Below are positions 16,764 through 25,785 of a stretch of 64,000 bases of DNA, in pieces. The notes beneath the pieces are model-generated. The model was not told the origin of the DNA. It searched no databases and saw only the letters and a list, made by a program, of their open reading frames with translations. Position 1 is the stretch's first letter; the number at the start of each line of letters is the position of its first letter. This DNA comes from Nisaea sp. GTDB lineage: Bacteria > Pseudomonadota > Alphaproteobacteria > Thalassobaculales > Thalassobaculaceae. The translations under genes were made by a program, and so were the position numbers. The stretch spans positions 62,001-126,000 of the forward strand of contig NZ_JAXMNY010000006.1 of assembly GCF_034670185.1 (NCBI RefSeq), written 5' to 3'.

Positions 16764-18071
16764 CTAGCGCCAGTGTTCCGCCACCCAGCCATGCGAGATC
16801 TCGTGAGGTTTTGGCACCGATGGAAACGTCACGATTTTCGTGTCGGTCCGGGCCAGATCTGTCGAAGAGATTTCCGGTTCGATTGATTTATAGAGTCGGA
16901 TGGGCGCGCGCGGGAAGGTATCGATCCCGGGCATGCATTCCTCGATCCAGTCCTGATCGCCGACCAGCCGGTCGATGTCGCTGCTTTCGAAACGGTGATG
17001 AACTGGCGCGGCAAATGCCCTGTCGAACAGCATGACGGAGGAATTGTAGCCCGGTATGAAGGAGTGCTCGAGGACGTAGAAACCCACTTTCAGGCCCTCA
17101 ATAAATCCCAGATCTCCGACGATTACCGTGTCGAGGTCGAGATAGAAGATCGTTTGGTCTGCGAACGGTGTTTGCGGATCGAACAGGGCCAGTTTCGTCC
17201 ACCAACCCCGAGTTTTGATGTTCGATATGTCGATAATGCCGACCTCGGGACGAATGCCCTGCGGGTCGTCGGTCAGGCACACGAACCGCCAGTTCCCCGG
17301 CAGATGGCGGCGTACCATCGCGTATAGACGATTGACATAGTCCGGCCCGTATTTCTCTCCGTGTTTGACGCAGGCGATCGTTAATTGATTCAGGTCGACC
17401 GGTCGAGCGTCGGGGCTTTGCGATGGCACCCCATCGCGCAACAAGGCGCGGGCCCGGTCCAGTGTGTTGTTGAGAAACGGCAGTTTGATTGTGTGCGGAA
17501 ACGCCTCGACTACCCGGACCGCTTCCGCATAGTCGCCGGTATTTATGCGGATCCGCGACAGTCGCGCGAGGGCCGAGCCGAAGAAACCTTCCTGGTTTTC
17601 GCTCAGGGATGGCCCGCATGCTTTCAGTGAGAGCGAGAAGATCTGCTCGAACAGTGCGGCGGCTCGTTCGAGTTGTCCTCGGGCGGTAAGCACCCGCGCG
17701 AGCGATTCCATGATGGTCATCTTGAGGCCGAGGGAGTTGTTCGGCACCGTCTCCAGAAGCCTTTCGAGTAGCTGCAACGCCTCGTCGAGCCGACCGGTTT
17801 CAATCAACAGTGAGGATAGCCGGTGGGCTAGGCCTGTATCTTCCGGGGAGGCTTCGTGGATAGCCCTCATATGTCGGAGCGCTGCCTCGGAGTCACGCTC
17901 CAGATGGCTGGTGCCAGCGTCCCGGCGAACGCCCTTCCAGGCCATATAATGCTTTATCAGAACTCTGCGGAGGTCGAAGGCATTCTCCACTACCGCAGCA
18001 TCCTGAAGGCTGATTTCAGCCTCCCGAACGGCTTCTGGGTCCCCGCCGAGAACTCTGTCGACTAGCGACAT
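16764..18071 (-). CDS. helical-repeat/glycosyltransferase-like protein, paralogue 1
   Basis: Also 435 residues and alignable end to end without gaps with its downstream neighbour. The transferase half is almost identical (YLDLDTVIVGD, GDQDWIEECMPGIDTFPRAPIRLYKS) while the TPR half has drifted more. The DxD motif, NSSVMLFD and GDQDWIEE are all kept, so both copies look functional. The helical-repeat half may bind a protein acceptor, which would suit a protein glycosyltransferase such as one acting on flagellin or an adhesin; this is inference. The 145 bp between the copies carry no gene. No other glycan genes flank the pair directly. Confidence 0.78.
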   Translation of the reverse strand: MSLVDRVLGGDPEAVREAEISLQDAAVVENAFDLRRVLIKHYMAWKGVRRDAGTSHLERDSEAALRHMRAIHEASPEDTGLAHRLSSLLIETGRLDEALQLLERLLETVPNNSLGLKMTIMESLARVLTARGQLERAAALFEQIFSLSLKACGPSLSENQEGFFGSALARLSRIRINTGDYAEAVRVVEAFPHTIKLPFLNNTLDRARALLRDGVPSQSPDARPVDLNQLTIACVKHGEKYGPDYVNRLYAMVRRHLPGNWRFVCLTDDPQGIRPEVGIIDISNIKTRGWWTKLALFDPQTPFADQTIFYLDLDTVIVGDLGFIEGLKVGFYVLEHSFIPGYNSSVMLFDRAFAAPVHHRFESSDIDRLVGDQDWIEECMPGIDTFPRAPIRLYKSIEPEISSTDLARTDTKIVTFPSVPKPHEISHGWVAEHWR

Positions 18072-18335
18072 GGCCGGATGACTATCAGGGAGCGTTTCTG
18101 AATGAAGAGCACAGCCGAGGATCCAAATGAATTAAAGGGGCAACAGCGACAGATCCCAGCTCTATCACACGGAATTTGGCTTCTCCAGAGGCGCTCTCCC
18201 CGTGACTGTCTGGCACAGCAACTTCCCGGCCCCGGTTATTATAAGCACAACTCGGTTTGCCGATAATTATTTATCGATTTCCTTTTGCCATCAGCCTCGC
18301 CAAGCTCCCCGTTTCGAGGTGCCTGACAGCGGGGG

Positions 18336-19301
18336 ATGGCTATGAAGATTGGGTTTATCGGGCTCGGCAATGTCGGGGCGAAACTGGCGGGGTGTCTGCT
18401 CCGCAACGGCGCGGATCTGGTGGTGCGCGATCTCGATCCGGCGCATGTGCAGCCTTTCCTCGATCAGGGCGCGGCGTTCGGTGAAAGCCCGAAGGCCATG
18501 GCAGAGACCTGCGACGTTATCATCACCTGCCTGCCCAGCCCTGCGATATCGGCGGCGGTGATGGAAGGCGACGACGGCATCCTTGCGGGCCTGACGCTCG
18601 GCACCATCTGGGCGGAGATGTCGACCACCCATGCCGAAGAGGTGAAACGTCTCGGTGCCCTTGTCACGGTGAAAGGCGGTGAAGCTGTCGATTGCCCGGT
18701 CTCCGGCGGCTGCCACCGGGCGGCGACTGGTAATATCGCCATCCTTGCAGGCTGTGAGCGTTCGACCTTCGAGAAGATCCTGCCGGTGTTGACCATGATG
18801 GGCCGCCGCATCCTGCATACGGGCGATCTTGGTACTGCCTCTGTCCTGAAGGTGATGACCAACTACCTTGCGACCGTAAACCTCATCTCCGTCTGCGAGG
18901 CGTTGGTCACCTCCAAGGCGGCCGGTATGGATCTCAACACCACTTTCGAGGCGATCAAGATTTCCTCCGGTAATTCCTTCGTTCACGAGACGGAAAGCCA
19001 GGTCATCCTGAACGGCTCGCGCGATATCAGCTTCACCATGGATCTGGTGCTGAAGGATATCGGACTGTTCCAGGAAATCGCCGAAACGCATGGCGTGCCG
19101 CTCGAGGTTTCGCCGCTGATCAACAAGATCTTCGCTGATGGGATCGAGCGGTTTGGGCCGCGCGAGTTGTCGCCGAACATCATCAAGCGTCTGGAAGAGG
19201 CTACCGGTCTCGACATCACCGCTCCCGGTTTCCCGACGGAAATGGAAGATGACGAGCCTGAAGAGCCGGGCTATGAAATTGTCCCTCAAGGCCGTGCATA
19301 A
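18336..19301 (+). CDS. NAD(P)-dependent beta-hydroxyacid dehydrogenase
   Basis: 321 residues. The N-terminal Rossmann motif IGFIGLGNVGAKLAG (about 4-18) and the substrate-binding motif DCPVSGGCHRAATGNIAILAGG-like block near 120-140 place it in the 3-hydroxyisobutyrate/6-phosphogluconate dehydrogenase superfamily. The catalytic Lys lies in VLKVMTNYLATVNLISVCEAL near residue 170. The usual G-x-x-K-x-x-x-N motif here reads SVLKVMTNYL, with the Gly shifted upstream. The C-terminal tail is acidic and unusual. The aldehyde dehydrogenase gene follows after 27 bp, so the two probably act in sequence on a hydroxyacid/semialdehyde route. The substrate is not determined. The start may be at 18336 or at the ATG two codons later. 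Confidence 0.85.
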   Translation: MAMKIGFIGLGNVGAKLAGCLLRNGADLVVRDLDPAHVQPFLDQGAAFGESPKAMAETCDVIITCLPSPAISAAVMEGDDGILAGLTLGTIWAEMSTTHAEEVKRLGALVTVKGGEAVDCPVSGGCHRAATGNIAILAGCERSTFEKILPVLTMMGRRILHTGDLGTASVLKVMTNYLATVNLISVCEALVTSKAAGMDLNTTFEAIKISSGNSFVHETESQVILNGSRDISFTMDLVLKDIGLFQEIAETHGVPLEVSPLINKIFADGIERFGPRELSPNIIKRLEEATGLDITAPGFPTEMEDDEPEEPGYEIVPQGRA

Positions 19302-19328
19302 TCAGGCGTTCATAACCGGGAGAAAGCC

Positions 19329-20753
19329 ATGCTGGACAGGCGCGCATTCTATATCGACGGCACCTGGGTCGCCCCGTCCGAGGTCCGCGATTTCGAGGTG
19401 CTGAACCCGGCGACGGAACAGCCGGTCGCGGTGATCTCGATTGCCTCAGATATGGATGTGGACCGGGCGGTACGGGCCGCGCGGGAAGCGTTCGAGTTAT
19501 GGAGCGAGACGGCGGTATCCGAACGCGCCGCCATGTTGCGCCGGGCATTGGAGATTTATCTCCGCCGCCGGGACGAGTTCGCCGAGGCGATCACGCTTGA
19601 AATGGGCGCGCCGCGCGACTTCTCCCGGGACAGTCAGGCGCCTTGCGGTGACGCTCTGCTGACGGCCGCCATCGAAGCGCTTGAGGCGCATCAGTTCGAG
19701 CGGCCGAGCCTGCGCGGCGGCAGCACGCTGCGGGACGAGGCGGCGGGTGTCGCCGGGCTGATCACGCCATGGAACTGGCCGGTCAACCAGGTCATGGCCA
19801 AGGTCGCCTCCGCGCTTGCCGCCGGATGCACCATGGTTCTGAAGCCGAGTGAGTACGCCCCGCTCTCCGCCGGTATTGTCGCCGAGGTGCTGGCCGAGGC
19901 CGGCTGCCCGCCGGGCGTGTTCAACATGGTGCATGGCGACGGCCCCGGCACCGGCGCCGCGCTCTCCGCCCATCCCGAGATCGACCTGCTGTCTTTCACC
20001 GGCTCCACTCGGGCGGGGCAGCTTGTCATGACCGCCGCCGCCGATGGTATCCGTCGGGTGGCGCTGGAGCTTGGCGGCAAGTCGCCGAACATCGTCTTTG
20101 CCGATGCCGATCTCGAGGTGGCTCTGCATTTCAGCGTGGAGAACTGCTTCTCAAACAGCGGCCAGTCCTGCGATGCGCCGACCCGCCTGCTGGTCGAAAG
20201 CTCAGTCTATGAGGAAGCCGTCACCATGGCCGGACGGTTTGCCGCTGCCGTCAAGGTCGGCGATCCGCAAAAGCCGGGAGATCATATCGGCCCGCTGGTG
20301 AACGCCCTCCAGTTCGACCGCGTGCAGGGCCATATCCGCAAGGGGATCGAGGAAGGTGCCCTCGTCGTTACCGGCGGGCTCGGCAAGCCGGAGGGCTTCG
20401 AGACGGGGTATTTCGTCAAGCCGACTTTGTTCGCCGATGTCACGAACGACATGCATATCGCCCGAAACGAGATCTTCGGCCCGGTGCTGGTGATGATCCC
20501 GTTCGACGGCGAGGACGAGGCGGTCCGGATCGGCAACGACACGCCTTACGGCCTCGCCGCCTATATCCAGACTGCAGACCCTGAAAAAGCCCAGCGCGTC
20601 GCGCGGCGGCTTCGGGCGGGGAACATCTATATCAACGGCAATTTCGCAGATACCGACGTGCCCTTCGGCGGCTTCAAACAGTCCGGCATCGGCCGCGAGA
20701 ACGGGCCGATGGGCCTTGAGGATTTCCTGGAGACGAAGGCGATCACGGGGTAG
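19329..20753 (+). CDS. NAD(P)-dependent aldehyde dehydrogenase
   Basis: 474 residues, standard for the ALDH superfamily. Landmarks are the oxyanion Asn149 in TPWNWPVNQ, the cofactor segment LKPSEYAPLS (171-180), FTGSTRAG (223-230), the general base Glu247 in ALELGGKSPN, and the catalytic Cys281 in NSGQSCDAPT. The C-terminal block PFGGFKQSGIGRENGP is intact. It oxidises an aldehyde to its acid with NAD(P)+. It is co-transcribed with the upstream beta-hydroxyacid dehydrogenase, so a semialdehyde is a plausible substrate. It converges on the RTX gene, with a palindromic repeat element in the 175 bp between the stops. Confidence 0.9.
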   Translation: MLDRRAFYIDGTWVAPSEVRDFEVLNPATEQPVAVISIASDMDVDRAVRAAREAFELWSETAVSERAAMLRRALEIYLRRRDEFAEAITLEMGAPRDFSRDSQAPCGDALLTAAIEALEAHQFERPSLRGGSTLRDEAAGVAGLITPWNWPVNQVMAKVASALAAGCTMVLKPSEYAPLSAGIVAEVLAEAGCPPGVFNMVHGDGPGTGAALSAHPEIDLLSFTGSTRAGQLVMTAAADGIRRVALELGGKSPNIVFADADLEVALHFSVENCFSNSGQSCDAPTRLLVESSVYEEAVTMAGRFAAAVKVGDPQKPGDHIGPLVNALQFDRVQGHIRKGIEEGALVVTGGLGKPEGFETGYFVKPTLFADVTNDMHIARNEIFGPVLVMIPFDGEDEAVRIGNDTPYGLAAYIQTADPEKAQRVARRLRAGNIYINGNFADTDVPFGGFKQSGIGRENGPMGLEDFLETKAITG

Positions 20754-20803
20754 GGACGATCGGGCAAGCGCCCCGCTTTCTTTTCGTCATCCCCACCCTT
20801 AAT

Positions 20804-20886
20804 CGTCATCCTCACGCAAGTGGGGACCCAGAGATCATAGAGCCGCGCCCGTCATCACTGGGTCCCTGCGTCCGCAGGGATGACGG
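20804..20886. repeat. palindromic intergenic repeat, copy A
   Basis: Begins CGTCATCC..., contains GGGGACCCAG, then CTGGGTCCCTGCG, and ends CAGGGATGACG, so the outer and inner arms pair to form a long interrupted hairpin. A partial extra CGTCATCCCC lies at 20785. It sits between two convergent gene ends and may also act as a terminator. The same pattern recurs at 58439 and 61963. Confidence 0.75.
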
Positions 20887-20928
20887 CGTTGGGTTGGATA
20901 ATCAGCCAGTCCGGAACATAGCTGCCGA

Positions 20929-23262
20929 TTACATCAGGTCCCAACCCGACGACGCATTGACCCCGAGCTCGGACTGGTTGACGCCGATCAGGGTGACGGT
21001 GCCTCCGTCGGAGAGGGTGAGCACAGTGTTGCCGGCGCTTTCCGCTGCCGTGTAGGTCAGCCCGCTGTCGAACTGCAGGCTGTCGGTGCCGGACTGGAAA
21101 TCGTTGACCTGATCGTTGCCGCCGCCGGCAGTAAACAGGAAGGTGTCGGCCCCATCGCCACCGACCAGCGTGTCGTCTCCGGCATTGCCGATGAGCAGGT
21201 CCGCACCGCTGTCTCCGGCGAGATAATCGGCGCCCTGGCCGCCATAGAGCGTGTCGTTGCCGATGTTCCCGGCGAGCGTGTCGTTCCCGGAATTGCCGTA
21301 GATGATGTCGTTGCCCTGACCGCCATAGAGGAGGTCGTCGTTCTCGCCGCCGGAGAGGGTGTCGTTGCCCTTGTTGCCGTAGACAACATCATTGTCGTTG
21401 CCGCCGAAGACGGTGTCGTCATCCTGGCCGCCATAGAGCGTGTCCATGCCGCCGCCGCCGAAGACATAATCGAGGCCCTGGTTGCCATAGACGATATCCT
21501 CGCCCCAGGCCGAGCCGACTGTGTCGTCGCCGCCGCCGCCTGCCAGCGTGTCGTCCTCGGCACCGAGAGAGATGAACTGCGCGGCATCGTCTCCGACCAC
21601 GTAGTTCTGGCCACCACCCCCATTGATGGTCGCGCTGCCGACGATGGCGGCGAACTCGATATTGTCGAGCTGCACTGTTGACCCGGTCGCAAGGCCGGAC
21701 GTGTCGATGACGAAGGCCTCGGAGCCAGAGGCAGATGTGCTACCGGCGATCTGGACAGTCTGCGCCGACGTGCCGGAGCCGGAGAAACCGATAGTGCGGA
21801 CATCCAGCGCCATGCCGCCGGAGCTATTGATGAAGTTCTGGCCGTGGCCCGAGAGGAAGCTCTGGGCGCCGACGACGGGCTCGGTGGTCTGGATCTGCTG
21901 CGTCAGGCTGGTGGTCGCGGCTGTCGAGGTGACGGCCGTGGAGGTGCCGGAATTGGTTAGCGAGAGGCCGGAAGGCAGGGTCGCGGTGACACTGTTGCCG
22001 TTGCCGGTGCCTTCCACCAGAGAGCCGGAGGCGGCGCTGCCGGTATTGTTCACCAGCGTCCGGCCGGTGGCCGTGCCGGCGGTGTCCGCCGACGTCTGGC
22101 TGGTCACGGTCAGGCCGCTGCCGGATGAGCTGCCTGAAGAGCCTCCACTTGCGGGTGTGGAGAAGGTGAGGGTCGTGGTGCTGCCGCTGGCCACGGCCGA
22201 AATGGTCAGGTTCGAGGCAGCGCCGGACAGGTTGAGGGTGTAGCCGCTGCCGAGGTCGATAGTGCTGCCGAGTGTGGTCCCGTTCAGGGCGCTGGCATCC
22301 GCGCCGGCGGTGGTGACGGTGATGGTGTCTCCTGCCTCAAGCCCTGAAATGGTGTCGCCGTTAAACTCGGAAGCACTGCCTTTGAATGTATCGCTGCCGG
22401 CTCCGCCAATCAGCAGGTCAGCATCGTCACCACCATAAAGCAGATCGTTCCCAGCATCGCCATATAGGGTGTCGTTGCCCGCGTTTCCGGTGAGCGTGTC
22501 GTTGCCGTCACCGCCGTAGATGAGGTCGTTATCCGATCGACTTGCCAACAAGTCGTTGCCGGAGCCGCCATAGATCGTATCGGTGCCATCTAAAGAGGAG
22601 ATCGTGTCGTTGCCGTCACCGCCGTAGATGAGGTCGTTTCCGTCGTCGGTGGCGATGTCGTCGTCGCCGGTGAGACCGGAGATGACATCGTTGCCATCGT
22701 TGCCCCTGATTGTATCGGAGGCGGCTGTTCCGGTAAGCGTGTCGTTGCCGCTCGATCCGCTGATCACTGTGGGCCCCAACCGCTCCGGATAGGAGGCCAG
22801 CGCGGACGGGGCGAATATGGTGGCTGCCGCCGCTAGGCCGCTCCAACCGGCATCAGCGCCGATATCGGTCTCCGAAGCATGGACCGGCACGCCGAGATGG
22901 GCTTCCAGCCCAGCGATGAATTCTCGCCCCGCACGGTGCGCCCCGGTCGAGCAGGACATCAGGAGAACGTCCGCGCCGGGCGCCAGTGCCACGCGGATTT
23001 TGGCCAGCGCCTCTGCGGATAATGAGAGTGTTTCCCGATCGACCCGTTGTCCCGAAAGTGTGAACGTTCCGGGACCGCCGTGGGTCAGAATCGCAATGTG
23101 CCCGACCGGCGCGGCGCGGGAGACGACTGCGGCGATTTCCGCAAGCGGATCGCTCCAGGAAGACAACCGATGCACCCTGGCGTCCGGATCGAGCCCCTCC
23201 ACCAGAAGATGTGCATGCCGGACGGATGAATCGACGAACAGGATGGTCTCGTGATTTTTCAT
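20929..23262 (-). CDS. DUF4347 / RTX calcium-binding repeat protein, probable type I secretion substrate
   Basis: 777 residues, no signal peptide. The N-terminal domain (about 5-160) matches DUF4347: VGHIAILTHGGPGTF with His61 and ADVLLMSCSTGAHRAG with Cys104. The first RTX block (about 170-290) has many GGxGxDxLxG nonapeptides that bind calcium. A Ser/Thr/Gly-rich spacer (about 300-560) is followed by a second RTX block (about 560-710) and a C-terminal strand-rich tail ending SGWDLM, typical of type I secretion signals. Calcium folding outside the cell is expected for the family. No ABC/HlyD secretion genes lie in the window. Its start overlaps the stop of a possible small upstream frame (ATGA). 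Confidence 0.85.
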   Translation of the reverse strand: MKNHETILFVDSSVRHAHLLVEGLDPDARVHRLSSWSDPLAEIAAVVSRAAPVGHIAILTHGGPGTFTLSGQRVDRETLSLSAEALAKIRVALAPGADVLLMSCSTGAHRAGREFIAGLEAHLGVPVHASETDIGADAGWSGLAAAATIFAPSALASYPERLGPTVISGSSGNDTLTGTAASDTIRGNDGNDVISGLTGDDDIATDDGNDLIYGGDGNDTISSLDGTDTIYGGSGNDLLASRSDNDLIYGGDGNDTLTGNAGNDTLYGDAGNDLLYGGDDADLLIGGAGSDTFKGSASEFNGDTISGLEAGDTITVTTAGADASALNGTTLGSTIDLGSGYTLNLSGAASNLTISAVASGSTTTLTFSTPASGGSSGSSSGSGLTVTSQTSADTAGTATGRTLVNNTGSAASGSLVEGTGNGNSVTATLPSGLSLTNSGTSTAVTSTAATTSLTQQIQTTEPVVGAQSFLSGHGQNFINSSGGMALDVRTIGFSGSGTSAQTVQIAGSTSASGSEAFVIDTSGLATGSTVQLDNIEFAAIVGSATINGGGGQNYVVGDDAAQFISLGAEDDTLAGGGGDDTVGSAWGEDIVYGNQGLDYVFGGGGMDTLYGGQDDDTVFGGNDNDVVYGNKGNDTLSGGENDDLLYGGQGNDIIYGNSGNDTLAGNIGNDTLYGGQGADYLAGDSGADLLIGNAGDDTLVGGDGADTFLFTAGGGNDQVNDFQSGTDSLQFDSGLTYTAAESAGNTVLTLSDGGTVTLIGVNQSELGVNASSGWDLM

Positions 23263-23489
23263 GACGGGGCGTGCCCATTTTTTTGTGAAGGTGGAGGAGA
23301 TGCAGCCTCGGATGTCTTGCTGCAGGCCAAGGCTTTATCGAAGCCGTTGTCTGCGGCGCGTTTTTGGCGTTCGATATATGAAAGGGGCGATTTCGAGTGG
23401 TTCCGGTGCGCATGATCGCGCCAATGCAGCGGCGGATTCAGCACGACGCCGGACAGAGTCTCACTGTCTTGGCTGAACCCGGTGGTCAT
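23259..23489 (-). CDS. possible small protein upstream of the RTX gene
   Basis: A 76-residue frame starting MTTGFSQDSETLSG and ending PPPSQKNGHAPS. No family is recognised. Its stop codon overlaps the RTX start as ATGA, and the RTX gene has no convincing ribosome-binding site of its own, so translational coupling is possible. The weak ribosome-binding site of this frame and its odd composition (basic middle, Pro/Ser end) argue against it. Treat as tentative. Confidence 0.3.
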   Translation of the reverse strand: MTTGFSQDSETLSGVVLNPPLHWRDHAHRNHSKSPLSYIERQKRAADNGFDKALACSKTSEAASPPPSQKNGHAPS

Positions 23490-23742
23490 GTTTGGAGTCT
23501 CGTGTTGTGCATTTGTCCGTCGGAGGCTTTCTGCCCAAGAAAGATAAAGGGACGGTCTCAAGCGCCATGTGATGCTGCCAGGACCGAACCGAGTTGTTAT
23601 TCTTTGCTCCGACCTGTTTCAGCTTCTGCATTCAGAGGTCTGTCGGCGCTGTAAGTAGGCTTTAAACCTAAAATAAATCCGAAAAGAAAGTCCGAAGCTT
23701 GGGCGGCACTATACCAATGTCGGGGCCGGGCCGCTTTTCTGG
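23263..23742. other. 480 bp gap between divergent RTX and AraC-type genes
   Basis: Apart from the tentative 76-residue minus-strand frame in its left half, I see no gene. The right 100 bp (23640-23742) are clearly more AT-rich than the surroundings (TTTAAACCTAAAATAAATCC) and probably contain promoters for the AraC-type gene. No RNA gene or strong hairpin was recognised. Confidence 0.5.
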
Positions 23743-24936
23743 GTGTCTCAATATGTTTTTGCAGATGTCTCACACCGTTGTATTGAGTCTCTGGGCCCAG
23801 TTGAAATTCGATGGGGGTTCAAACGCATCAGTCTAGAAAGGGTGAGCGCGTTGGAAGCAGAAGCGCGAATTCCGTCTTTATCTCTCTTGCCCGGGATGTT
23901 GCCGCCGGAAGAGCTGTTCTGGCATTGGCGGCAGGCCATCATCCCCTATTTCGACTCCGTTCCCCTTGCCGATCCACGCAAGCCGCCGCAGGTGCCGGAA
24001 ATCCACATGTTCAATGCCGGCGGCTTCCTGTTCATGGACACGAAGTTTTCGGGGCAGAAGTTTGTCCGGGACAGCTCCTGGCTGCGCCGCAACGACGATT
24101 CCGATCATATAGGACTGCAGGTCTATATCAGCGGCCGGAATCGCTGCGAGAATGGCGGTTCGGATTTTGTGCTAGGCACGCAGGGCGTCTATGCCGTCAA
24201 TCTTGGCTACGAGGTCGAGGCTGTCTGTTCCGATGCGGAAGTGCTTTCCATCATTCTGCCGCGGGACCGGGTGATCGAGGACCTGCCGGCATTGGCCGAA
24301 GCGCGCGGCTTGATGTTTGATGGCGATACGACCTCGGGAAAATTGCTCAGCGGCTTCTTCCACTTGCTGCGCACGACCATGCCGACCACGTCCGCCAGCG
24401 AAGCCCCGGTTCTTACCGAGAGTCTGATGGGCCTGTTGCGCGCACTGGTCATGGCTGGTGATCCTTCTTCCATAGAGGCGCAGTCAGGTGTGTTCGCCGC
24501 ACTGCAGAAATATATCGATCAGAACCTGGGGGATCCTGCCCTCGGCGTTGCGACGATATGCGCTCATTTCCGGATGTCCCGGGCAACACTCTATCGGTTA
24601 CTGAAGGCACACGGGGGCGTGCGCGACTACATCCAGCGCCGGAGACTAATGCTTGTTTTCAAGGCGTTGTCTGCGCCGACCAATATTGAGCGCGGTGTTT
24701 TCGATATCGCTCTTGAATACGGATTTATTAACGCCGGCCATTTTTCCACCCGGTTTCGGGAGTATTTCGGCATGTCGCCAAGCGAAGCCCGCGAGGCGGC
24801 CAGAAGTCATGCCGCGCATGGAAATGTGCTTTTCAAGGCGGACGACGACAATGGCCTCTCGGATGTCGAGATCATGCAGCGCTGGTCCAAGGAACTCGGG
24901 GAGTCGGGCAGCGGGATGGCGTCTGTGGCTTCTTAG
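23743..24936 (+). CDS. AraC family transcriptional regulator
   Basis: 397 residues if the GTG at 23743 is used; no good ribosome-binding site supports it and the next in-frame ATG is about 50 codons inside, so the start is uncertain. The N-terminal 230 residues resemble the AraC_binding_2 ligand domain (IGLQVYISGRNRCENGGSDFVL). The C-terminal AraC/XylS DNA-binding domain (about 270-365) has both helix-turn-helices: VATICAHFRMSRATLYRLLK and FDIALEYGFINAGHFSTRFREYFGMSPSEAR. It is divergent from the RTX gene and may regulate it. Its TAG stop overlaps the TAA of the convergent DUF3750 gene by three bases. Confidence 0.85.
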   Translation: MSQYVFADVSHRCIESLGPVEIRWGFKRISLERVSALEAEARIPSLSLLPGMLPPEELFWHWRQAIIPYFDSVPLADPRKPPQVPEIHMFNAGGFLFMDTKFSGQKFVRDSSWLRRNDDSDHIGLQVYISGRNRCENGGSDFVLGTQGVYAVNLGYEVEAVCSDAEVLSIILPRDRVIEDLPALAEARGLMFDGDTTSGKLLSGFFHLLRTTMPTTSASEAPVLTESLMGLLRALVMAGDPSSIEAQSGVFAALQKYIDQNLGDPALGVATICAHFRMSRATLYRLLKAHGGVRDYIQRRRLMLVFKALSAPTNIERGVFDIALEYGFINAGHFSTRFREYFGMSPSEAREAARSHAAHGNVLFKADDDNGLSDVEIMQRWSKELGESGSGMASVAS

Positions 24937-25706
24937 TCCGGGAAGCCGACCCGGCCGACACCGGGCAGTTTCAACGCCGGACTGGTCACGTCAACGCCGA
25001 GTGTCAGGCCGAGGACGTTCACCTCGATGCCTTCCTCCAGCGCCAGCATCAGGCCGGCAAGGCCGAAGAACGAGACCTGGTAGCCGGTGCCGCTGGGTGC
25101 CTCTGCGAATATGCCACCTTCCGGGATGAAATCCTTGCCGACGGCGGTTGGCGGCAGGTCGAGCCGCAGCTCCGGCACCTGCCGGGCGATATGGGCGGTG
25201 AAGGTATTGCTGTTCGGGCCTGGCCAGACCCGATAAGTGCTCGCGTGTGGATAGCTTTTCGCGGCGGCGAAGATGCGGGGGATCAGGGCCTCGGCTTCCG
25301 CGCCACGGATCTCCCGCAGCAGATCGGGTTTCGAGCCGAACCAGTAGCCGTCCGGGTTACCGTTGGTGGCCCGCACGGCGGTATTGGAATGCCGCAGCTG
25401 CCAGCCCATCACCTCGAAGCGGGTGTAGTGCGCGGCATCAGGCTGTTTGACGGCGATCCAGGTATGCACGCCGAATATACCGCGCCAGCTCCAGGCGCGC
25501 GCGGCGTAGACGTGAACCACAGCTTCCGGTGTCGTTTCTGGTGCCGGTGCAATTTCGGCTGAATCCCGCCGTGCCTGACTCCAGTGCATTGGTCCCTCCG
25601 CCCATTTTCCGACCGCGCTGGCCGCCAGTGGCAGACCGAGCAGGCCGATCAGCATCAGGCTGAAAAAAGTGATGCGTTTGAAGAGGGTTTTGCCGTGTGC
25701 CATCAC
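24933..25706 (-). CDS. DUF3750 domain protein
   Basis: 257 residues. An N-terminal hydrophobic segment (about 10-31, ITFFSLMLIGLLGLPLAASA) is a signal peptide or anchor. The body carries the recognisable DUF3750 blocks VHVYAARAWSWRGIFGVHTWIAVK, a central GYWFG, and WPGPNSNTFTAHIARQVPEL. The C-terminal part is Gly/Leu rich (SFFGLAGLMLALEEGIEVNVLGLTLGVD). The Trp/His/Asn conservation hints at an enzyme acting in the periplasm, but no function is established for the family. It converges on the AraC gene with overlapping stop codons and stands alone otherwise. Confidence 0.75.
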   Translation of the reverse strand: MMAHGKTLFKRITFFSLMLIGLLGLPLAASAVGKWAEGPMHWSQARRDSAEIAPAPETTPEAVVHVYAARAWSWRGIFGVHTWIAVKQPDAAHYTRFEVMGWQLRHSNTAVRATNGNPDGYWFGSKPDLLREIRGAEAEALIPRIFAAAKSYPHASTYRVWPGPNSNTFTAHIARQVPELRLDLPPTAVGKDFIPEGGIFAEAPSGTGYQVSFFGLAGLMLALEEGIEVNVLGLTLGVDVTSPALKLPGVGRVGFPD

Positions 25707-25785
25707 GATGAAATGGGGCAGGCGCAGGCGTATGCAAGGCCGGTCACGGAGATACCGGACCGGCCTTGCATTCTATGGGGCCATT

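Noticed and set aside
21100..22760. Short repeated units that could suggest a CRISPR array
   Set aside because: They encode GGxGxD calcium-binding nonapeptides in an open frame; units vary and there are no spacers.
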